From Fructilactobacillus hinvesii (GTDB lineage Bacteria > Bacillota > Bacilli > Lactobacillales > Lactobacillaceae), in assembly GCF_024029435.1 (NCBI RefSeq), contig NZ_CP097118.1, forward strand, positions 310,001 through 374,000: 64,000 nt of DNA, read 5' to 3'. The notes under the pieces were generated by a model, which did not search any database, was not told where the DNA came from, and worked only from the letters and a program-made list of their open reading frames with translations. Both the position numbers and the translations under genes were made by a program. Shown here piece by piece: positions 23,863 through 32,681 of the stretch. Within the stretch, counting starts at the first letter, position 1. Each line of letters begins with the position of its first letter.

Positions 23863-24684
23863 CTAAGGAAATTTCGGGAATTGGTCAAAGTTTGGTTTTC
23901 GTTTTTCCAAAAAGGCGTCGCGCCCTTCCTTAGCTTCATCACTGGTGTAGTAGAGAAGGGTGGAATCACCAGCTAGTTGTTGAATTCCGGCTAAACCATC
24001 AGTGGCAGCGTTCATAGAAGCTTTGATTAACCGGAGTGCCATTGGTGAACGTTGTAAGAGCACGTCACACCAGTCGAGGGTTTCTTGTTCCACGTCGGCT
24101 AACGGCACAACTTTGTTAATCCAGCCCATTTGAAAGGCTTCGTCGGCAGTATAGGTCTTGCACGTGAACCAAACTTCCTTGGCCCGTTTGATCCCAATTG
24201 TGTCGGCCAGTAATCCCGAGCCATAACCACCGTCAAAACTACCAACTTTTGGCCCAGATTGGGCAAACTTGGCGTTGTCAGCAGCAATTGTTAGGTCGCA
24301 GACGAGTTGGAGGACGTTTCCTCCGCCGACGGACCAACCCCGCACCATGGCAATCACGGGCTTCGGAATCACCCGGATCAGGTGTTGTAGGTCGAGGACG
24401 TTTAAGCGGGGAATGTGGTCACTACCGACGTAACCGCCGTTGCCCCGGACACCCTGATCGCCACCGGAACAAAAGGCCAGGTCACCTTGACCGGTTAAAA
24501 TAATCACGCCGATGGTTTCGTCGTCGCGGCATTGGGCGAAGGCATCAATCATTTCATTGACGGTTTGCGGGGTAAAAGCATTCCGTTTTTCGGGTCGGTT
24601 AATGGTAATTTTAGCAACCTTATCACAGCGTTCAAACAGGATATCTTGGTATTGATTTGGAATTGTTTCCCAGGTAGTTGTCAT
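23863..24684 (-). CDS. menB: 1,4-Dihydroxy-2-naphthoyl-CoA synthase MenB
   Basis: 273 residues, of the crotonase fold. It cyclises o-succinylbenzoyl-CoA to DHNA-CoA. Family features are [14 protein letters not shown], the oxyanion-hole region [30 protein letters not shown] and SFDGGYGSG, which is the MenB-type segment after the second glycine loop. I start at ATG 24684, preceded by GGAGGTTCTT. A longer frame to 24771 would overlap the divergent hotdog gene. It is co-transcribed with menE. Confidence 0.93.
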   Translation of the reverse strand: MTTTWETIPNQYQDILFERCDKVAKITINRPEKRNAFTPQTVNEMIDAFAQCRDDETIGVIILTGQGDLAFCSGGDQGVRGNGGYVGSDHIPRLNVLDLQHLIRVIPKPVIAMVRGWSVGGGNVLQLVCDLTIAADNAKFAQSGPKVGSFDGGYGSGLLADTIGIKRAKEVWFTCKTYTADEAFQMGWINKVVPLADVEQETLDWCDVLLQRSPMALRLIKASMNAATDGLAGIQQLAGDSTLLYYTSDEAKEGRDAFLEKRKPNFDQFPKFP

Positions 24685-24745
24685 AAGAACCTCCAATGGT
24701 AATAATGGAATAAACTGTAGCAAACTAACGGAAGTGGTGAAGAAC

Positions 24746-25117
24746 GTGAATTTACTTGAACTATTGAACATTCAAACCGAGCTCGTAACGCCCGAGCGGG
24801 TGGTGTTGACCTTAAATGTGACCGAACGGGAGCAACAACCTTACGGCTTGATGCATGGCGGGATGAGCTGTGTGTTAGCGGAAACAGCTGCCAGTATCGG
24901 AGCTAATCAACAATTAAGGTCTGACGAAGCTGCCGTGGGCGTTAACATTGAAACCCATCACTTAGCCTCGGTTCGTACGGGACTGGTCACCGCGACAGCG
25001 ACTCCCGTACAACGGGGTCATCGTCTTCAAGTTTGGCAGGTGAACATCAAGCACGCCGACCAGTTGGTTAGCACCAGCACCGTTACGCTCACCAAGCATC
25101 CGTTAGTAGGCCATTAG
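24746..25117 (+). CDS. menI: Hotdog thioesterase, probable DHNA-CoA thioesterase MenI
   Basis: 123 residues of the PaaI/MenI hotdog family. The active-site region is [18 protein letters not shown], with the HGG motif and catalytic Glu. [16 protein letters not shown] follows in the next strands. GTG 24746 has GGAAGTGG 8 bases upstream, so it is preferred over GTG 24734 inside that site. It is divergent from menB-menE. Hydrolysis of DHNA-CoA to DHNA is inferred from this context. Confidence 0.8.
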   Translation: MNLLELLNIQTELVTPERVVLTLNVTEREQQPYGLMHGGMSCVLAETAASIGANQQLRSDEAAVGVNIETHHLASVRTGLVTATATPVQRGHRLQVWQVNIKHADQLVSTSTVTLTKHPLVGH

Positions 25118-25177
25118 TCTTATTTTAGCAAACTCTTGGGGCTGGCTCCCCCGTTGTAACTAAAATTTAATTCAGCG

Positions 25178-25615
25178 TTAGGAGTCCCATTGGGCTAACG
25201 CTCCCGATAGTGCTGCACTGAGCGCTAGGGCCAGTGGATCTGAAGTGGGAAGATATTGCTTAATGAGTGGTTGCTGGTTGAGCTTAATTTCAAAGTAGTT
25301 AGAAGTCCCAATTGTTCCATTTACACTAGCGATCTGCAGGAGTTGGGGTTGCCAGAGCTCAGCTGGGGAAATGTGGTTGAGGACGGCGGGGAAACTCGGG
25401 GCTGCTTTAGTCAGTTCAATTACCATGAGGGCCGGTTGCCAGACAGTCGGATTACGGAGTAAGGCAGTGAACCAGTTTTTAGTGATCTCATCGGCTGGCA
25501 GTTGACTATACTGACCTTGATAGGCGCGGGCAAGTTTGATCAGGTCCCTGTCAGTGATTTGTTGTTGTTGAAAATAAGCCTGGATTAGCTTAGCAGCCGT
25601 TTCATTATCATTCAT
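25178..25615 (-). CDS. Protein of unknown function in the TPP-controlled ECF operon
   Basis: A 145-residue soluble, mostly helical protein. ATG 25615 is preceded by GGAAAGGAGCAGC and lies 15 bases after the stop of the T-component gene. It is therefore the third gene behind the second THI box. No signal peptide, no membrane helices and no motif I recognise are present; the C-terminus is Ala/Leu-rich (LALALSAALSGALAQW). Its position suggests a role in use of the imported thiamine precursor, but this is only context. Confidence 0.7.
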   Translation of the reverse strand: MNDNETAAKLIQAYFQQQQITDRDLIKLARAYQGQYSQLPADEITKNWFTALLRNPTVWQPALMVIELTKAAPSFPAVLNHISPAELWQPQLLQIASVNGTIGTSNYFEIKLNQQPLIKQYLPTSDPLALALSAALSGALAQWDS

Positions 25616-25630
25616 TTTGCTGCTCCTTTC

Positions 25631-26287
25631 CTAGGCCGGGGCGAGAAAGAGCACCAGTTGGACGAGCACGAGGGCACCAAGTAAAACCAGCCAGTCTCTT
25701 TTTGTGATTCGGATGGGATTGGCAAAGGTCCGGGGTTGATCCTCCACAAAGCCCTGTGATTCCATGGCGCGGGCGAGGTGATTAGACCAGCCAAGGGCGA
25801 CAACTAGCGCCTTGAAGTAAATCGTGGGTCCCCACGGATGCAAAACTTGCCCCCGCATGTTACCGCTGGCCCGGATCACTTTTAGTTCCTGTTGAAACCG
25901 AGGGACGAGGTTGATGGCCGCAAGCACCCCGTAGACAAATTTGGACGGCACGTGGGCATTTTGTTCCAGGGCTTGTGCTAAGCGGAGCATGGGTGTTGTT
26001 AGTGAAAAGCTTAGCCCAAGATACACGTAGGCGTAGAGTCTGGTGAAGAGGACGCTACCCATGTACAAACCGTTGGTGCCGTAGTACACCTGGGAAAAGA
26101 AGATTCCAAGGGCGGGTAACAAAGCAATTAAACTGAACGTGCCCACCGTTTTGAGCTGGCGTCCTTGTTTCCAGATGAGGTAGCCAAGGCAGACGATGAT
26201 TAACGCCAGATTAATGGTTAAATTGGGGATTAGTGAAATTTCAAAGGCGATTAAAACGATTAATAGTAATTTTAGGGCGGGATTCAT
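25631..26287 (-). CDS. ykoC: ECF transporter T component (YkoC-like)
   Basis: A 218-residue EcfT/CbiQ-family membrane protein. Hydrophobic helices fill the N-terminal 110 residues. The coupling helices carry the Ala-Arg-Gly-type motifs, here IRASGNMRG (about 142-150) and LARAMESQGF (about 176-185). It overlaps the ATPase gene by one base (TAATG). With the fused ATPase and YkoE at 4933-5499 it should make the hydroxymethylpyrimidine importer. Confidence 0.9.
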   Translation of the reverse strand: MNPALKLLLIVLIAFEISLIPNLTINLALIIVCLGYLIWKQGRQLKTVGTFSLIALLPALGIFFSQVYYGTNGLYMGSVLFTRLYAYVYLGLSFSLTTPMLRLAQALEQNAHVPSKFVYGVLAAINLVPRFQQELKVIRASGNMRGQVLHPWGPTIYFKALVVALGWSNHLARAMESQGFVEDQPRTFANPIRITKRDWLVLLGALVLVQLVLFLAPA

Positions 26288-27690
26288 TAGTGAGCCTCCT
26301 GATAGGTAAACGTGTGATCGGCAAGGTGGAGGTGATATTCATAGAAGCCGGGCGTAGCAAAGCGCTGGTGGCTAATGACTAACAATAGGTGATCAGGACC
26401 TTGGTACTGTTGTTTTAGTAGTTTCTGCACGGTGACCACCGAATCCTGATCCAATCCAGCAAAGGGCTCGTCTAGGAGTAAAATTTTTGGGTTGCGAATT
26501 AACATCACCAGGATTTGGAGTTTCTTTTGCTGTCCGCCACTTAAGGTGTAAACACTTTGTTGCTCGTGGCCCGTCAGCTGTAATTGTGCTAATGCGTGCT
26601 GAATTGATTCTTTGTTCCACGTGGAACACTGGCTAGTTTGAAGGGATAATTCTAATTCTTCGGCGACGGTGACCCGTAACAATTGATCAGGGGCTGATTG
26701 AAAAACCAGTCCCAACTGGTCGTAGTAACGTTTGTTTTTGATTTTTTGAATGTTGTGGTGGTTCAGGTCAATGGTCCCGGCGTACTTTTGGAGCTTGCTG
26801 AGACTCTTTAAAAGAGTGGATTTCCCGCTCCCACTGGGACCAGTTAGTAACGTGCAGCCCGCTGGAATTCGAAGGGATGGTACCGACAGCAATGTAGTGG
26901 CTTCATAACTAATTTGATAGTCCTGGAGTTGAAACAGGCCACTATCAGTCGAAGGAAGCGTAAAACGTTGCGCTGGTTGCTGCCGGTTTGCAAATAATTC
27001 AGCCTGGGCAGCTGGAGATAGGAGTTGGAGCTCGTGAGTTCCGGGTTCTACGGTGACAACGTGGTCTACCAGATCCTGATAACCGGTTAAATCATGATCG
27101 GAAACAATGATGGTTTTGCCCCGTTCGTTTTGCAGTTGCTGGAGTTTGCGCAGGATGTCTCGTTTAGATTGCGGATCAATGCTTGCAAACGGTTCGTCCA
27201 GCAGAAAAATGGCCGGATCAAGCGCAACCATGGTGGCTAAAATGGCCTTTTGTTTTTCCCCCCCAGAAAGGGAGAGCACCTGCCGGTCGGCGAGATGGCC
27301 GATTTGACAAAAATCTAAGGCAGCGTGAATGCGATCGGGGATGAGCTCTGGATCAGTTTGCTGATTTTCCAAAGCAAATTGGAGCTCGCCAGCGACCGTT
27401 TGCATCACAAACTGTTGGTTGGGATCTTGGAGCATCAAGCTCACTAGTTTAGAACGGTCCTCAGCCGGTAATTGGTCGAGAGGTTGTTGGTTGAGGGTAA
27501 TTGTCCCTTGATATTCCTGGGTGCTTAACCCAGCCATCAATTCCAATAGGGTTGATTTACCACATCCAGATGGGCCACTTAACAGCCAAAATTGACCGGT
27601 GGGAATTTCTAACTGAACGTCGTGAAACAAAGGTTCTGGTTGATTCGGGTATTTAAAACTAAAATGTTGCAGTGTGACTGCTGCTTCCAT
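26287..27690 (-). CDS. ykoD: ECF transporter fused double ATPase (YkoD-like)
   Basis: 467 residues, two ABC ATPase domains in one chain. Domain 1 has Walker A GPSGCGKST, signature LSLSGGEKQKA and LDEPFASID. Domain 2 has GPSGSGKST, signature YTLSGGQQKKL and LDEPFAGLD. I start at ATG 27690, 5 bases after GGAGGAAGCT; the longer frame from 27720 begins inside the terminator. It is the first gene after a THI box and terminator. The two-domain form is typical of YkoD rather than of the separate EcfA1/EcfA2 of the general module. Confidence 0.92.
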   Translation of the reverse strand: MEAAVTLQHFSFKYPNQPEPLFHDVQLEIPTGQFWLLSGPSGCGKSTLLELMAGLSTQEYQGTITLNQQPLDQLPAEDRSKLVSLMLQDPNQQFVMQTVAGELQFALENQQTDPELIPDRIHAALDFCQIGHLADRQVLSLSGGEKQKAILATMVALDPAIFLLDEPFASIDPQSKRDILRKLQQLQNERGKTIIVSDHDLTGYQDLVDHVVTVEPGTHELQLLSPAAQAELFANRQQPAQRFTLPSTDSGLFQLQDYQISYEATTLLSVPSLRIPAGCTLLTGPSGSGKSTLLKSLSKLQKYAGTIDLNHHNIQKIKNKRYYDQLGLVFQSAPDQLLRVTVAEELELSLQTSQCSTWNKESIQHALAQLQLTGHEQQSVYTLSGGQQKKLQILVMLIRNPKILLLDEPFAGLDQDSVVTVQKLLKQQYQGPDHLLLVISHQRFATPGFYEYHLHLADHTFTYQEAH

Positions 27691-27702
27691 AGCTTCCTCC
27701 AA

Positions 27703-27735
27703 TAAAAAACCGCCCTCCAAGATGGGGGACGGTTG
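27703..27735 (-). terminator. Riboswitch-controlled terminator before ykoD
   Basis: On the minus strand an AACCGTCCCCC / GGAGGGCGGTT hairpin is followed by T6, between the THI box and the ykoD start. Confidence 0.85.
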
Positions 27736-27761
27736 AATTTTTTTGCGACAACTGTGTGTCA

Positions 27762-27832
27762 GGTTACCTCCGCTAGCATTACCTAGATCAGGTTCAACGG
27801 GTATTATCTCAGCCGTAAATTGGCACCCCAGC
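27762..27832 (-). promoter_or_regulatory. TPP riboswitch (THI box) upstream of ykoD
   Basis: Minus-strand sequence contains CTGGGGTGCC, GGCTGAGAT, ACCCGTTGAACCTGATCTAG and TAATGCTAGCGGAGG, the complete THI-box core. With the terminator at 27703-27735 it should switch off ykoD-ykoC and the third gene when TPP is plentiful. Confidence 0.96.
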
Positions 27833-28010
27833 TATTCGATTACGTTTAGTATACCAGATTTAACTTTCGGTGGGAGGATTATAAAAGTGACATTTAGAGG
27901 AAACTGTTCGGCGCAAAAGGGCAGTAGCACGGCAATGTTATCAATCAGGTGGGCAATTTGCTCCAGGTTTGGCACAATTAAACCAACTATGTGTAAAGGA
28001 TGGAACATTT

Positions 28011-28556
28011 ATGAGAATAAAAGAACTGACTTACTGCGCGTTAATGATTGCCATCATTGCGTGTCTCGGATTAATTCCGTTGATTACGATTCCCTTTTTA
28101 CCGGTGCCCATTTCGTTTCAAACGGCCGGGATCATGCTGGCGGGATCTTGTTTGGGACGCAAACTCGGTTTTTGGAGCGTGACTCTCTTCTTGCTGTTAG
28201 TTGCCGTAGGACTCCCACTGTTAGCTGGTTTTCGGGGTGGGTTCGGCGTTTTCTTTGGTCCCACCGCTGGGTATTTAATCAGTTGGCCCTTTTGTGCTTA
28301 TGCAATCGGATGGCTAGTTGATCACTTGGCTAGACGCCCCCGTTTTTGGGTCTTTTTAATTGCCAACTTAGTGGGAGGAATGGTCTTGATGAACCTCGTT
28401 GGGGCAGCGTATCTTGTTTGTCAAAGTGGATTGTCTTTCGTCCAAGTTTTAATTAGTAGTGTCGCCTTTTTACCAGTGGATGCGGTGAAGGCCATCGTCG
28501 TTTCCCTAATTGCGGCTCAGCTGCAGCGACATCATTTACTTCCCCATTTTCATTAA
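28011..28556 (+). CDS. bioY: BioY, biotin ECF transporter S component
   Basis: A 181-residue, six-helix S component for biotin. Family blocks are IPLITIPFLPVPISFQTAGIMLAG (helices 1-3), the GxxG-containing GLPLLAGFRGGFGVFFGPTAGYL with the FxGPTxGYL signature, and FLPVDAVKAIVVSLIAAQL at the end. It relies on shared EcfA/EcfT elsewhere. ATG 28011 is preceded by AAAGGATGGAAC. The adjacent YkoCD module probably does not serve it, since YkoCD is dedicated. I could not find a convincing BirA operator. Confidence 0.93.
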   Translation: MRIKELTYCALMIAIIACLGLIPLITIPFLPVPISFQTAGIMLAGSCLGRKLGFWSVTLFLLLVAVGLPLLAGFRGGFGVFFGPTAGYLISWPFCAYAIGWLVDHLARRPRFWVFLIANLVGGMVLMNLVGAAYLVCQSGLSFVQVLISSVAFLPVDAVKAIVVSLIAAQLQRHHLLPHFH

Positions 28557-28592
28557 AAAAAGAGACACTTTTTCGAAAAGTGTCTCTTTTAA
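28553..28592. terminator. Bidirectional terminator between bioY and recA
   Basis: AAAAGAGACACTTTT / AAAAGTGTCTCTTTT stem with a 3-base loop, A-tract before and T-tract after. Confidence 0.92.
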
Positions 28593-28597
28593 GTTGG

Positions 28598-29716
28598 TTA
28601 AACGTCTAAATCAGTTTCACTCGGTTTAGCAGTGTCGTCCGTAGTTGGGGTTGTGTTTTTTTCATTTTCCGCTTGTGCATCTGTTGCGGCTTGGGGTTCT
28701 TCTTTTTCAATTCCGTAAGCCACCCGAACCTTGTGGGTTAATTCATCCACTAGTTCTGGTTTTTCTTTTAGATTTGCAACGGTCTTATTTAATCCTTGGC
28801 CTAAGCGTTCTTCACCATAGGAATACCAGGATCCAGACTTGTTAATGATGTCTTTTTCTACGGCCAGGTTTACCATGTCAGCGACTGGTTCAATTCCGTG
28901 ACCAAAACTCATCAACGTGTCAACCGTCTTAAAGGGCGGAGCAACCTTGTTTTTGGCCACTTTAATCTTAGTCTCTTTTCCGACGATTTCTTGACCATCT
29001 TTGGACTGCTTACTTCCGCTGACCCGTAGCCGAATGCTGGAGTAGAACTTCAAAGCCCGACCACCAGGAGTGGTTTCGGGATTACCAAACATTACTCCCA
29101 CTTTTTCTCGCAGTTGGTTAATGAAAATCACTACGGTTTTGGTTTTGTTAATGTTGGCCGTCAGTTTCCGGAGGGCTTGAGACATTAGACGCGCTTGTAG
29201 TCCCACGTGGGAATCGCCAATATCACCTTCGATTTCAGACTTTGGAACAAGCGCCGCCACGGAATCAACTACGATTAGGTCAATTGCACCGGAACCAATT
29301 AGGGCATCCGCAATTTGCAGTCCTTCTTCACCAGTTCCCGGTTGGGAAAGAAGCAAGTCATCGATGTTAACGCCCAGTGCCTTTGCGTACTCGGGATCCA
29401 TCGCATTTTCGGCATCAATATAAGCCGCGGTCCCGCCGTTTTTCTGTAATTCGGCGACGGCCTGGAGGGCAATCGTCGTTTTCCCAGACGATTCTGCTCC
29501 AAAGATTTCAACCACCCGGCCGCGGGGGAAACCACCAATTCCAAGGGCAATGTCTAAGGATAAAATCCCCGTGGAAATGGCTTCAACGTTGGAGCTTGGT
29601 GATTCACCCATCCGCATGATGGCACCAGTTCCGAATTCTTTTTTAATTTGCTTTAAAGCTTTGTCAAGTTCGGCTTGACGAGCATCTTGTGCGCTCTTTT
29701 TTGAATTTGTGGCCAT
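28598..29716 (-). CDS. recA: Recombinase A
   Basis: 372 residues. RecA drives homologous strand exchange and LexA self-cleavage. Walker A is GAESSGKTT, with Ala where most RecA proteins have Pro. Walker B is [11 protein letters not shown], and the L1/L2 loops and [21 protein letters not shown] are intact. The C-terminus is a long acidic tail ([20 protein letters not shown]). A LexA box lies at 29741-29754. It is followed by a strong terminator. Confidence 0.97.
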   Translation of the reverse strand: MATNSKKSAQDARQAELDKALKQIKKEFGTGAIMRMGESPSSNVEAISTGILSLDIALGIGGFPRGRVVEIFGAESSGKTTIALQAVAELQKNGGTAAYIDAENAMDPEYAKALGVNIDDLLLSQPGTGEEGLQIADALIGSGAIDLIVVDSVAALVPKSEIEGDIGDSHVGLQARLMSQALRKLTANINKTKTVVIFINQLREKVGVMFGNPETTPGGRALKFYSSIRLRVSGSKQSKDGQEIVGKETKIKVAKNKVAPPFKTVDTLMSFGHGIEPVADMVNLAVEKDIINKSGSWYSYGEERLGQGLNKTVANLKEKPELVDELTHKVRVAYGIEKEEPQAATDAQAENEKNTTPTTDDTAKPSETDLDV

Positions 29717-29740
29717 TCAAAGCACCCTTTCTGTTCAATG

Positions 29741-29754
29741 TGAACATATGTTTG
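29741..29754 (-). promoter_or_regulatory. LexA (DinR) box of recA
   Basis: TGAACATATGTTTG matches the Gram-positive SOS box CGAACNNNNGTTCG except at its outer positions. It is 25 bases upstream of the recA start. Confidence 0.8.
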
Positions 29755-29955
29755 GTTCCTCAATAATAATTATTCTACGCTATTAAGTACGAAATTCCAA
29801 CCCAAAACGGTTCTTTAATGAAGCCGATTTGGTGAAAATGATTTCGCGTGGGCTTCGTTAATTATAACTTATTTTGAGAAAGGTGTATCTTTGCAAAAAA
29901 TTAACCATTATAATGAATCAATAATTAAACTAGTTTGCTAAAGGAGGTTTTTAGG

Positions 29956-31401
29956 ATGAATAAAATTTGGGAACGATTGACCCGAAAAGCTTCGGCACAG
30001 GGATTAATTGATCAAGATTCCCGCTTAGAACCCCATATGACCACGAAGGATTTGCTGGGGCTGGGCTTGGGAATGGTGGTTGGAACCGCCATTTTTACCT
30101 TGCCTGGAATTGTAGCGGCAGAACACACGGGACCAGCGGTGGCCCTTGCCTTTTTGGTGGGGGGAATCGGTGCGGGACTAGCGGCGTTAGCTTATGCTGA
30201 AATGGCTGCTACTTTACCAGTTGCCGGGTCGGCCTTTTCGTGGATTAGTGTGTTGTTTGGAGAAGGTTTTGGTTGGATTGCCGGTTGGTTGATGCTGTCT
30301 GAATACTTTTTGGCAATTACCTTTGTGGCATCCGGCTGGTCAGCTTACGTCCAGGGATTTTTAGGGGAGTTTGGTTTCCATCTCCCAGCGTATCTAGCGT
30401 CTGGATACAACCCGAAAACGGGAGGCTTTTTTGACGTATTTGCGGCGCTTTCCATCATCTTAGTAAGTTTATTATTGAGTCGGAAAATGGCGGGAGTTAA
30501 TAAGCTTGAAAACCTGTTGGTGATCTTAAAGGTTGCCGTGGTGGTAATGTTCATCGTGGTGGGATTAACGGCCATTCACCCCGCTAACTACCACCCGTTT
30601 ATCCCGGCGCACCGTCCGGGGACCGCTTTTGGTGGTTTTACTGGAATTCTGGCTGGAGCAGCCCAGGTCTTTGTGGCATACGGGGGCTTTGATGTGATTG
30701 CTTCTAATACCGCCGAAACAAAGGATCCAGGCAAGAACATGCCTCGAGGAATTTTAGGGACGTTGATCATTGGAAGTTTACTGTTTGTGGGGGTTTCCCT
30801 GGTTCTGGTGGGAATGTTTAAGTACAGCACTTACGCTGGAAATGCCGAACCATCAGCCTGGGCCTTGCGCCACACTGGCCATCTGCTGACGGCAAACATG
30901 CTGTCGTTGGTAGCAATTGTTGGGATTTTTGCCTCGCTAATTGGGACTCAACTAGCTAGTTCCCGGTTAGTGTATGCCTTTGGTCGGGATGGACTATTAC
31001 CCCGCAAATTAGGTCGGGTTAACAAGAAGCACAATCCTGCCAACGCGCTGCTCGTGGTTACGGTGGCTGCCGTAGTAGTCGGAGCAATGCTACCGTTTAC
31101 GTTCCTAGCCAACTTGGTTTCAGCCGGAACGTTGATTTCTTTCATGTTCGTGTCTCTAGGAATTTATGCTCTGCGACCGCGTGAGGGGAAGGATCTGCCG
31201 GTTCCAAAGTTTCGGATGCCATTGTACCCGGTCCTACCAGCACTTTCAGCTCTGATTTCGTTCGTAATCTTTTGGGAATTAAGTAACGATGCTAAAATCT
31301 TGACCCTCTGCTGGTTTGTGATCGGGGTATTAATTTACATCTTCTACGGAGCCCGTCATTCTAAAACGGCAGACGGCCAATCCGAGCAAGGAGGGGTATA
31401 G
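29956..31401 (+). CDS. APC-family amino acid permease (cationic amino acid transporter type)
   Basis: 481 residues, 12-14 membrane helices of the APC superfamily, CAT/YfnA branch. The N-terminal cytosolic segment is followed by GLGLGMVVGTAIFTLPG, the unwound helix-1 motif that binds the amino-acid backbone. Also present are GPAVALAFLVGGIGAGLAAL, FVAYGGFDVIASNTAETKDPGKNMPRGI and the conserved GRDGLLP / FGRDG segment. ATG 29956 follows AAAGGAGG. It lies 3 bases before azlC, suggesting one operon for amino-acid transport. Regulation is not apparent. Confidence 0.9.
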   Translation: MNKIWERLTRKASAQGLIDQDSRLEPHMTTKDLLGLGLGMVVGTAIFTLPGIVAAEHTGPAVALAFLVGGIGAGLAALAYAEMAATLPVAGSAFSWISVLFGEGFGWIAGWLMLSEYFLAITFVASGWSAYVQGFLGEFGFHLPAYLASGYNPKTGGFFDVFAALSIILVSLLLSRKMAGVNKLENLLVILKVAVVVMFIVVGLTAIHPANYHPFIPAHRPGTAFGGFTGILAGAAQVFVAYGGFDVIASNTAETKDPGKNMPRGILGTLIIGSLLFVGVSLVLVGMFKYSTYAGNAEPSAWALRHTGHLLTANMLSLVAIVGIFASLIGTQLASSRLVYAFGRDGLLPRKLGRVNKKHNPANALLVVTVAAVVVGAMLPFTFLANLVSAGTLISFMFVSLGIYALRPREGKDLPVPKFRMPLYPVLPALSALISFVIFWELSNDAKILTLCWFVIGVLIYIFYGARHSKTADGQSEQGGV

Positions 31402-31404
31402 TCT

Positions 31405-32112
31405 GTGAAGAATGATTTAAGCGCCGGTGCCGGGTTTAAAGATACCATTCCCACCCTCTCTGGTTACATTGGGGTGGGGCTTGCATTTGGGATCGTGGCT
31501 AAAGCCGCTGGACTGAACGTCTTGATCATTGTGCTCATGTCAGCCATTACCTATTCTGGGGCAGCACAATTTGTGATTGTGAGCATGCTGGTCTCTGGAA
31601 GTTCCTTTTCTGCCATCGTGTTATCGGTGTTTTTGTTGTCGGCCCGAATGTTGCTGATGGGAATGACGGTGGCGCCGGTCATGAAGAAGGAGTCGTTACT
31701 GCGCAACGTCATCATTGGTTCGTTACTAACGGATGAAACCTTTGCATTAAGCATGAACAAATTGAATTACACCAAGCGCCAGTTATCCTTTGATTGGTTG
31801 AATACTGCAAACGTAGTTGCCTATTTAACCTGGATTATTTCCTCAGGAATTGGTGGCTCCCTAGGGAGTTTAATTCCGAATCCCAACCGCTTTGGTTTGG
31901 ATTTTGCCTTCTTGGCCATGTTCATCGGTTTACTGTATTTACAGGTAGCGGCTGATCGAACGATTGACCGGCGGCTACAGGTGATTATGATCCTGCTGAC
32001 CCTTGCCTTAACCTACGTTGGCTTGATTTTTATTCCCAGCAACTTGTTGTTAATTATCGTAACGCTGGTGGGTTGCGGACTGGGGGTGGTGTTAAAAAAT
32101 GCCTTCTTTTGA
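31405..32112 (+). CDS. azlC: AzlC family branched-chain amino acid exporter subunit
   Basis: A 235-residue membrane protein. The family start is DTIPTLSGYIGVGLAFGIVAKAAGL, then ITYSGAAQFVIVSML and ARMLLMGMTVAPVMK. GTG 31405 follows CAAGGAGGGG at the end of the permease gene. It overlaps azlD by 14 bases. AzlCD pairs export branched-chain amino acids or analogues such as azaleucine. Confidence 0.92.
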   Translation: MKNDLSAGAGFKDTIPTLSGYIGVGLAFGIVAKAAGLNVLIIVLMSAITYSGAAQFVIVSMLVSGSSFSAIVLSVFLLSARMLLMGMTVAPVMKKESLLRNVIIGSLLTDETFALSMNKLNYTKRQLSFDWLNTANVVAYLTWIISSGIGGSLGSLIPNPNRFGLDFAFLAMFIGLLYLQVAADRTIDRRLQVIMILLTLALTYVGLIFIPSNLLLIIVTLVGCGLGVVLKNAFF

Positions 32113-32425
32113 ATTTGTGCTCCTAGTTATTGTGGGCTGTGGATTAGTAACCTGGTTGAATCGGGTGCTTCCATTTCTGCTTTTAAAACGATTTGAATTG
32201 CCAATGGCTGCGGTGGAATTTTTAAGCTTTGTTCCGGTGGTAATCATGGCAGCCCTCTGGTTTACCGGATTGTTTCACCAACACCTGGGCCAGTTGCCAA
32301 GTTTAGACTGGCCGAACCTGATTTCGTCCGTGCCGACGGTAATTGCTGCAGTGGTCAGTAAAAATCTGTTGGTAATTGTGGCGGTCGGGGTGATTTCGCT
32401 GGCCTTAATTCGGCTGGTGATGTAG
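32099..32425 (+). CDS. azlD: AzlD family small subunit
   Basis: 108 residues with four helices. TWLNRVLPFLLLKRFELP at the start and FLSFVPVVIMAALWF in the second helix are typical AzlD features. It starts inside azlC, as usual for the pair, so translation is coupled. It is followed by a long perfect-stem terminator. Confidence 0.92.
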   Translation: MPSFEFVLLVIVGCGLVTWLNRVLPFLLLKRFELPMAAVEFLSFVPVVIMAALWFTGLFHQHLGQLPSLDWPNLISSVPTVIAAVVSKNLLVIVAVGVISLALIRLVM

Positions 32426-32447
32426 CCACCTTTTTGTAAACTAACTA

Positions 32448-32486
32448 AAAAAGCTTCGAAAACTAAATTTAGTTTTCGAAGCTTTT
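32448..32486. terminator. Long palindromic terminator
   Basis: AAAAGCTTCGAAAACTAAA followed directly by its reverse complement forms a 19-base perfect inverted repeat with almost no loop. It serves azlCD and the convergent small gene. Confidence 0.85.
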
Positions 32487-32489
32487 CGT

Positions 32490-32669
32490 TTAGAGGACTA
32501 ATGTGAACCACAGCAGCAGTAACGCAAGCAAAATAATGATGAGAATGATTAAGCGGACCGGTTGCGTGCGCGGTTGATGGGTTAAGACCCAAATTAAAGC
32601 CGCGGCAGTCACCAGAAGGGCCGTGCTAACCATAATAATCAGTTTCCACATTACTGCTGAGGTTCCCAT
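32490..32669 (-). CDS. Small two-helix membrane protein, 59 aa
   Basis: ATG 32669 is preceded by AGGAGAAAATC. The 59-residue product has two helices (about 8-27 and 38-58) separated by a basic/polar turn (HQPRTQPVR). It lies 12 bases downstream of the acetyltransferase gene on the same strand, so probably one operon, and ends at the palindromic terminator. No family is recognised. It is supported by its ribosome binding site and GC-consistent codon use. Confidence 0.65.
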   Translation of the reverse strand: MGTSAVMWKLIIMVSTALLVTAAALIWVLTHQPRTQPVRLIILIIILLALLLLWFTLVL

Positions 32670-32681
32670 TGTGATTTTCTC

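Noticed and set aside
27107..27307. Plus-strand frames over menE, ykoD, recA, menD and similar genes
   Set aside because: They are antisense shadows of strongly supported genes with catalytic motifs on the other strand.
27832..28008. A 58-codon minus-strand frame between bioY and the THI box
   Set aside because: Protein-like composition, but no ribosome binding site. It starts against the bioY start codon and ends at the riboswitch. I could not support it.
27743..28321. A 192-codon plus-strand frame upstream of and overlapping bioY
   Set aside because: It is the +1 shadow of bioY with a run-in through the riboswitch. Its only credit is a GTG at 27887 with a chance GGGAGG.
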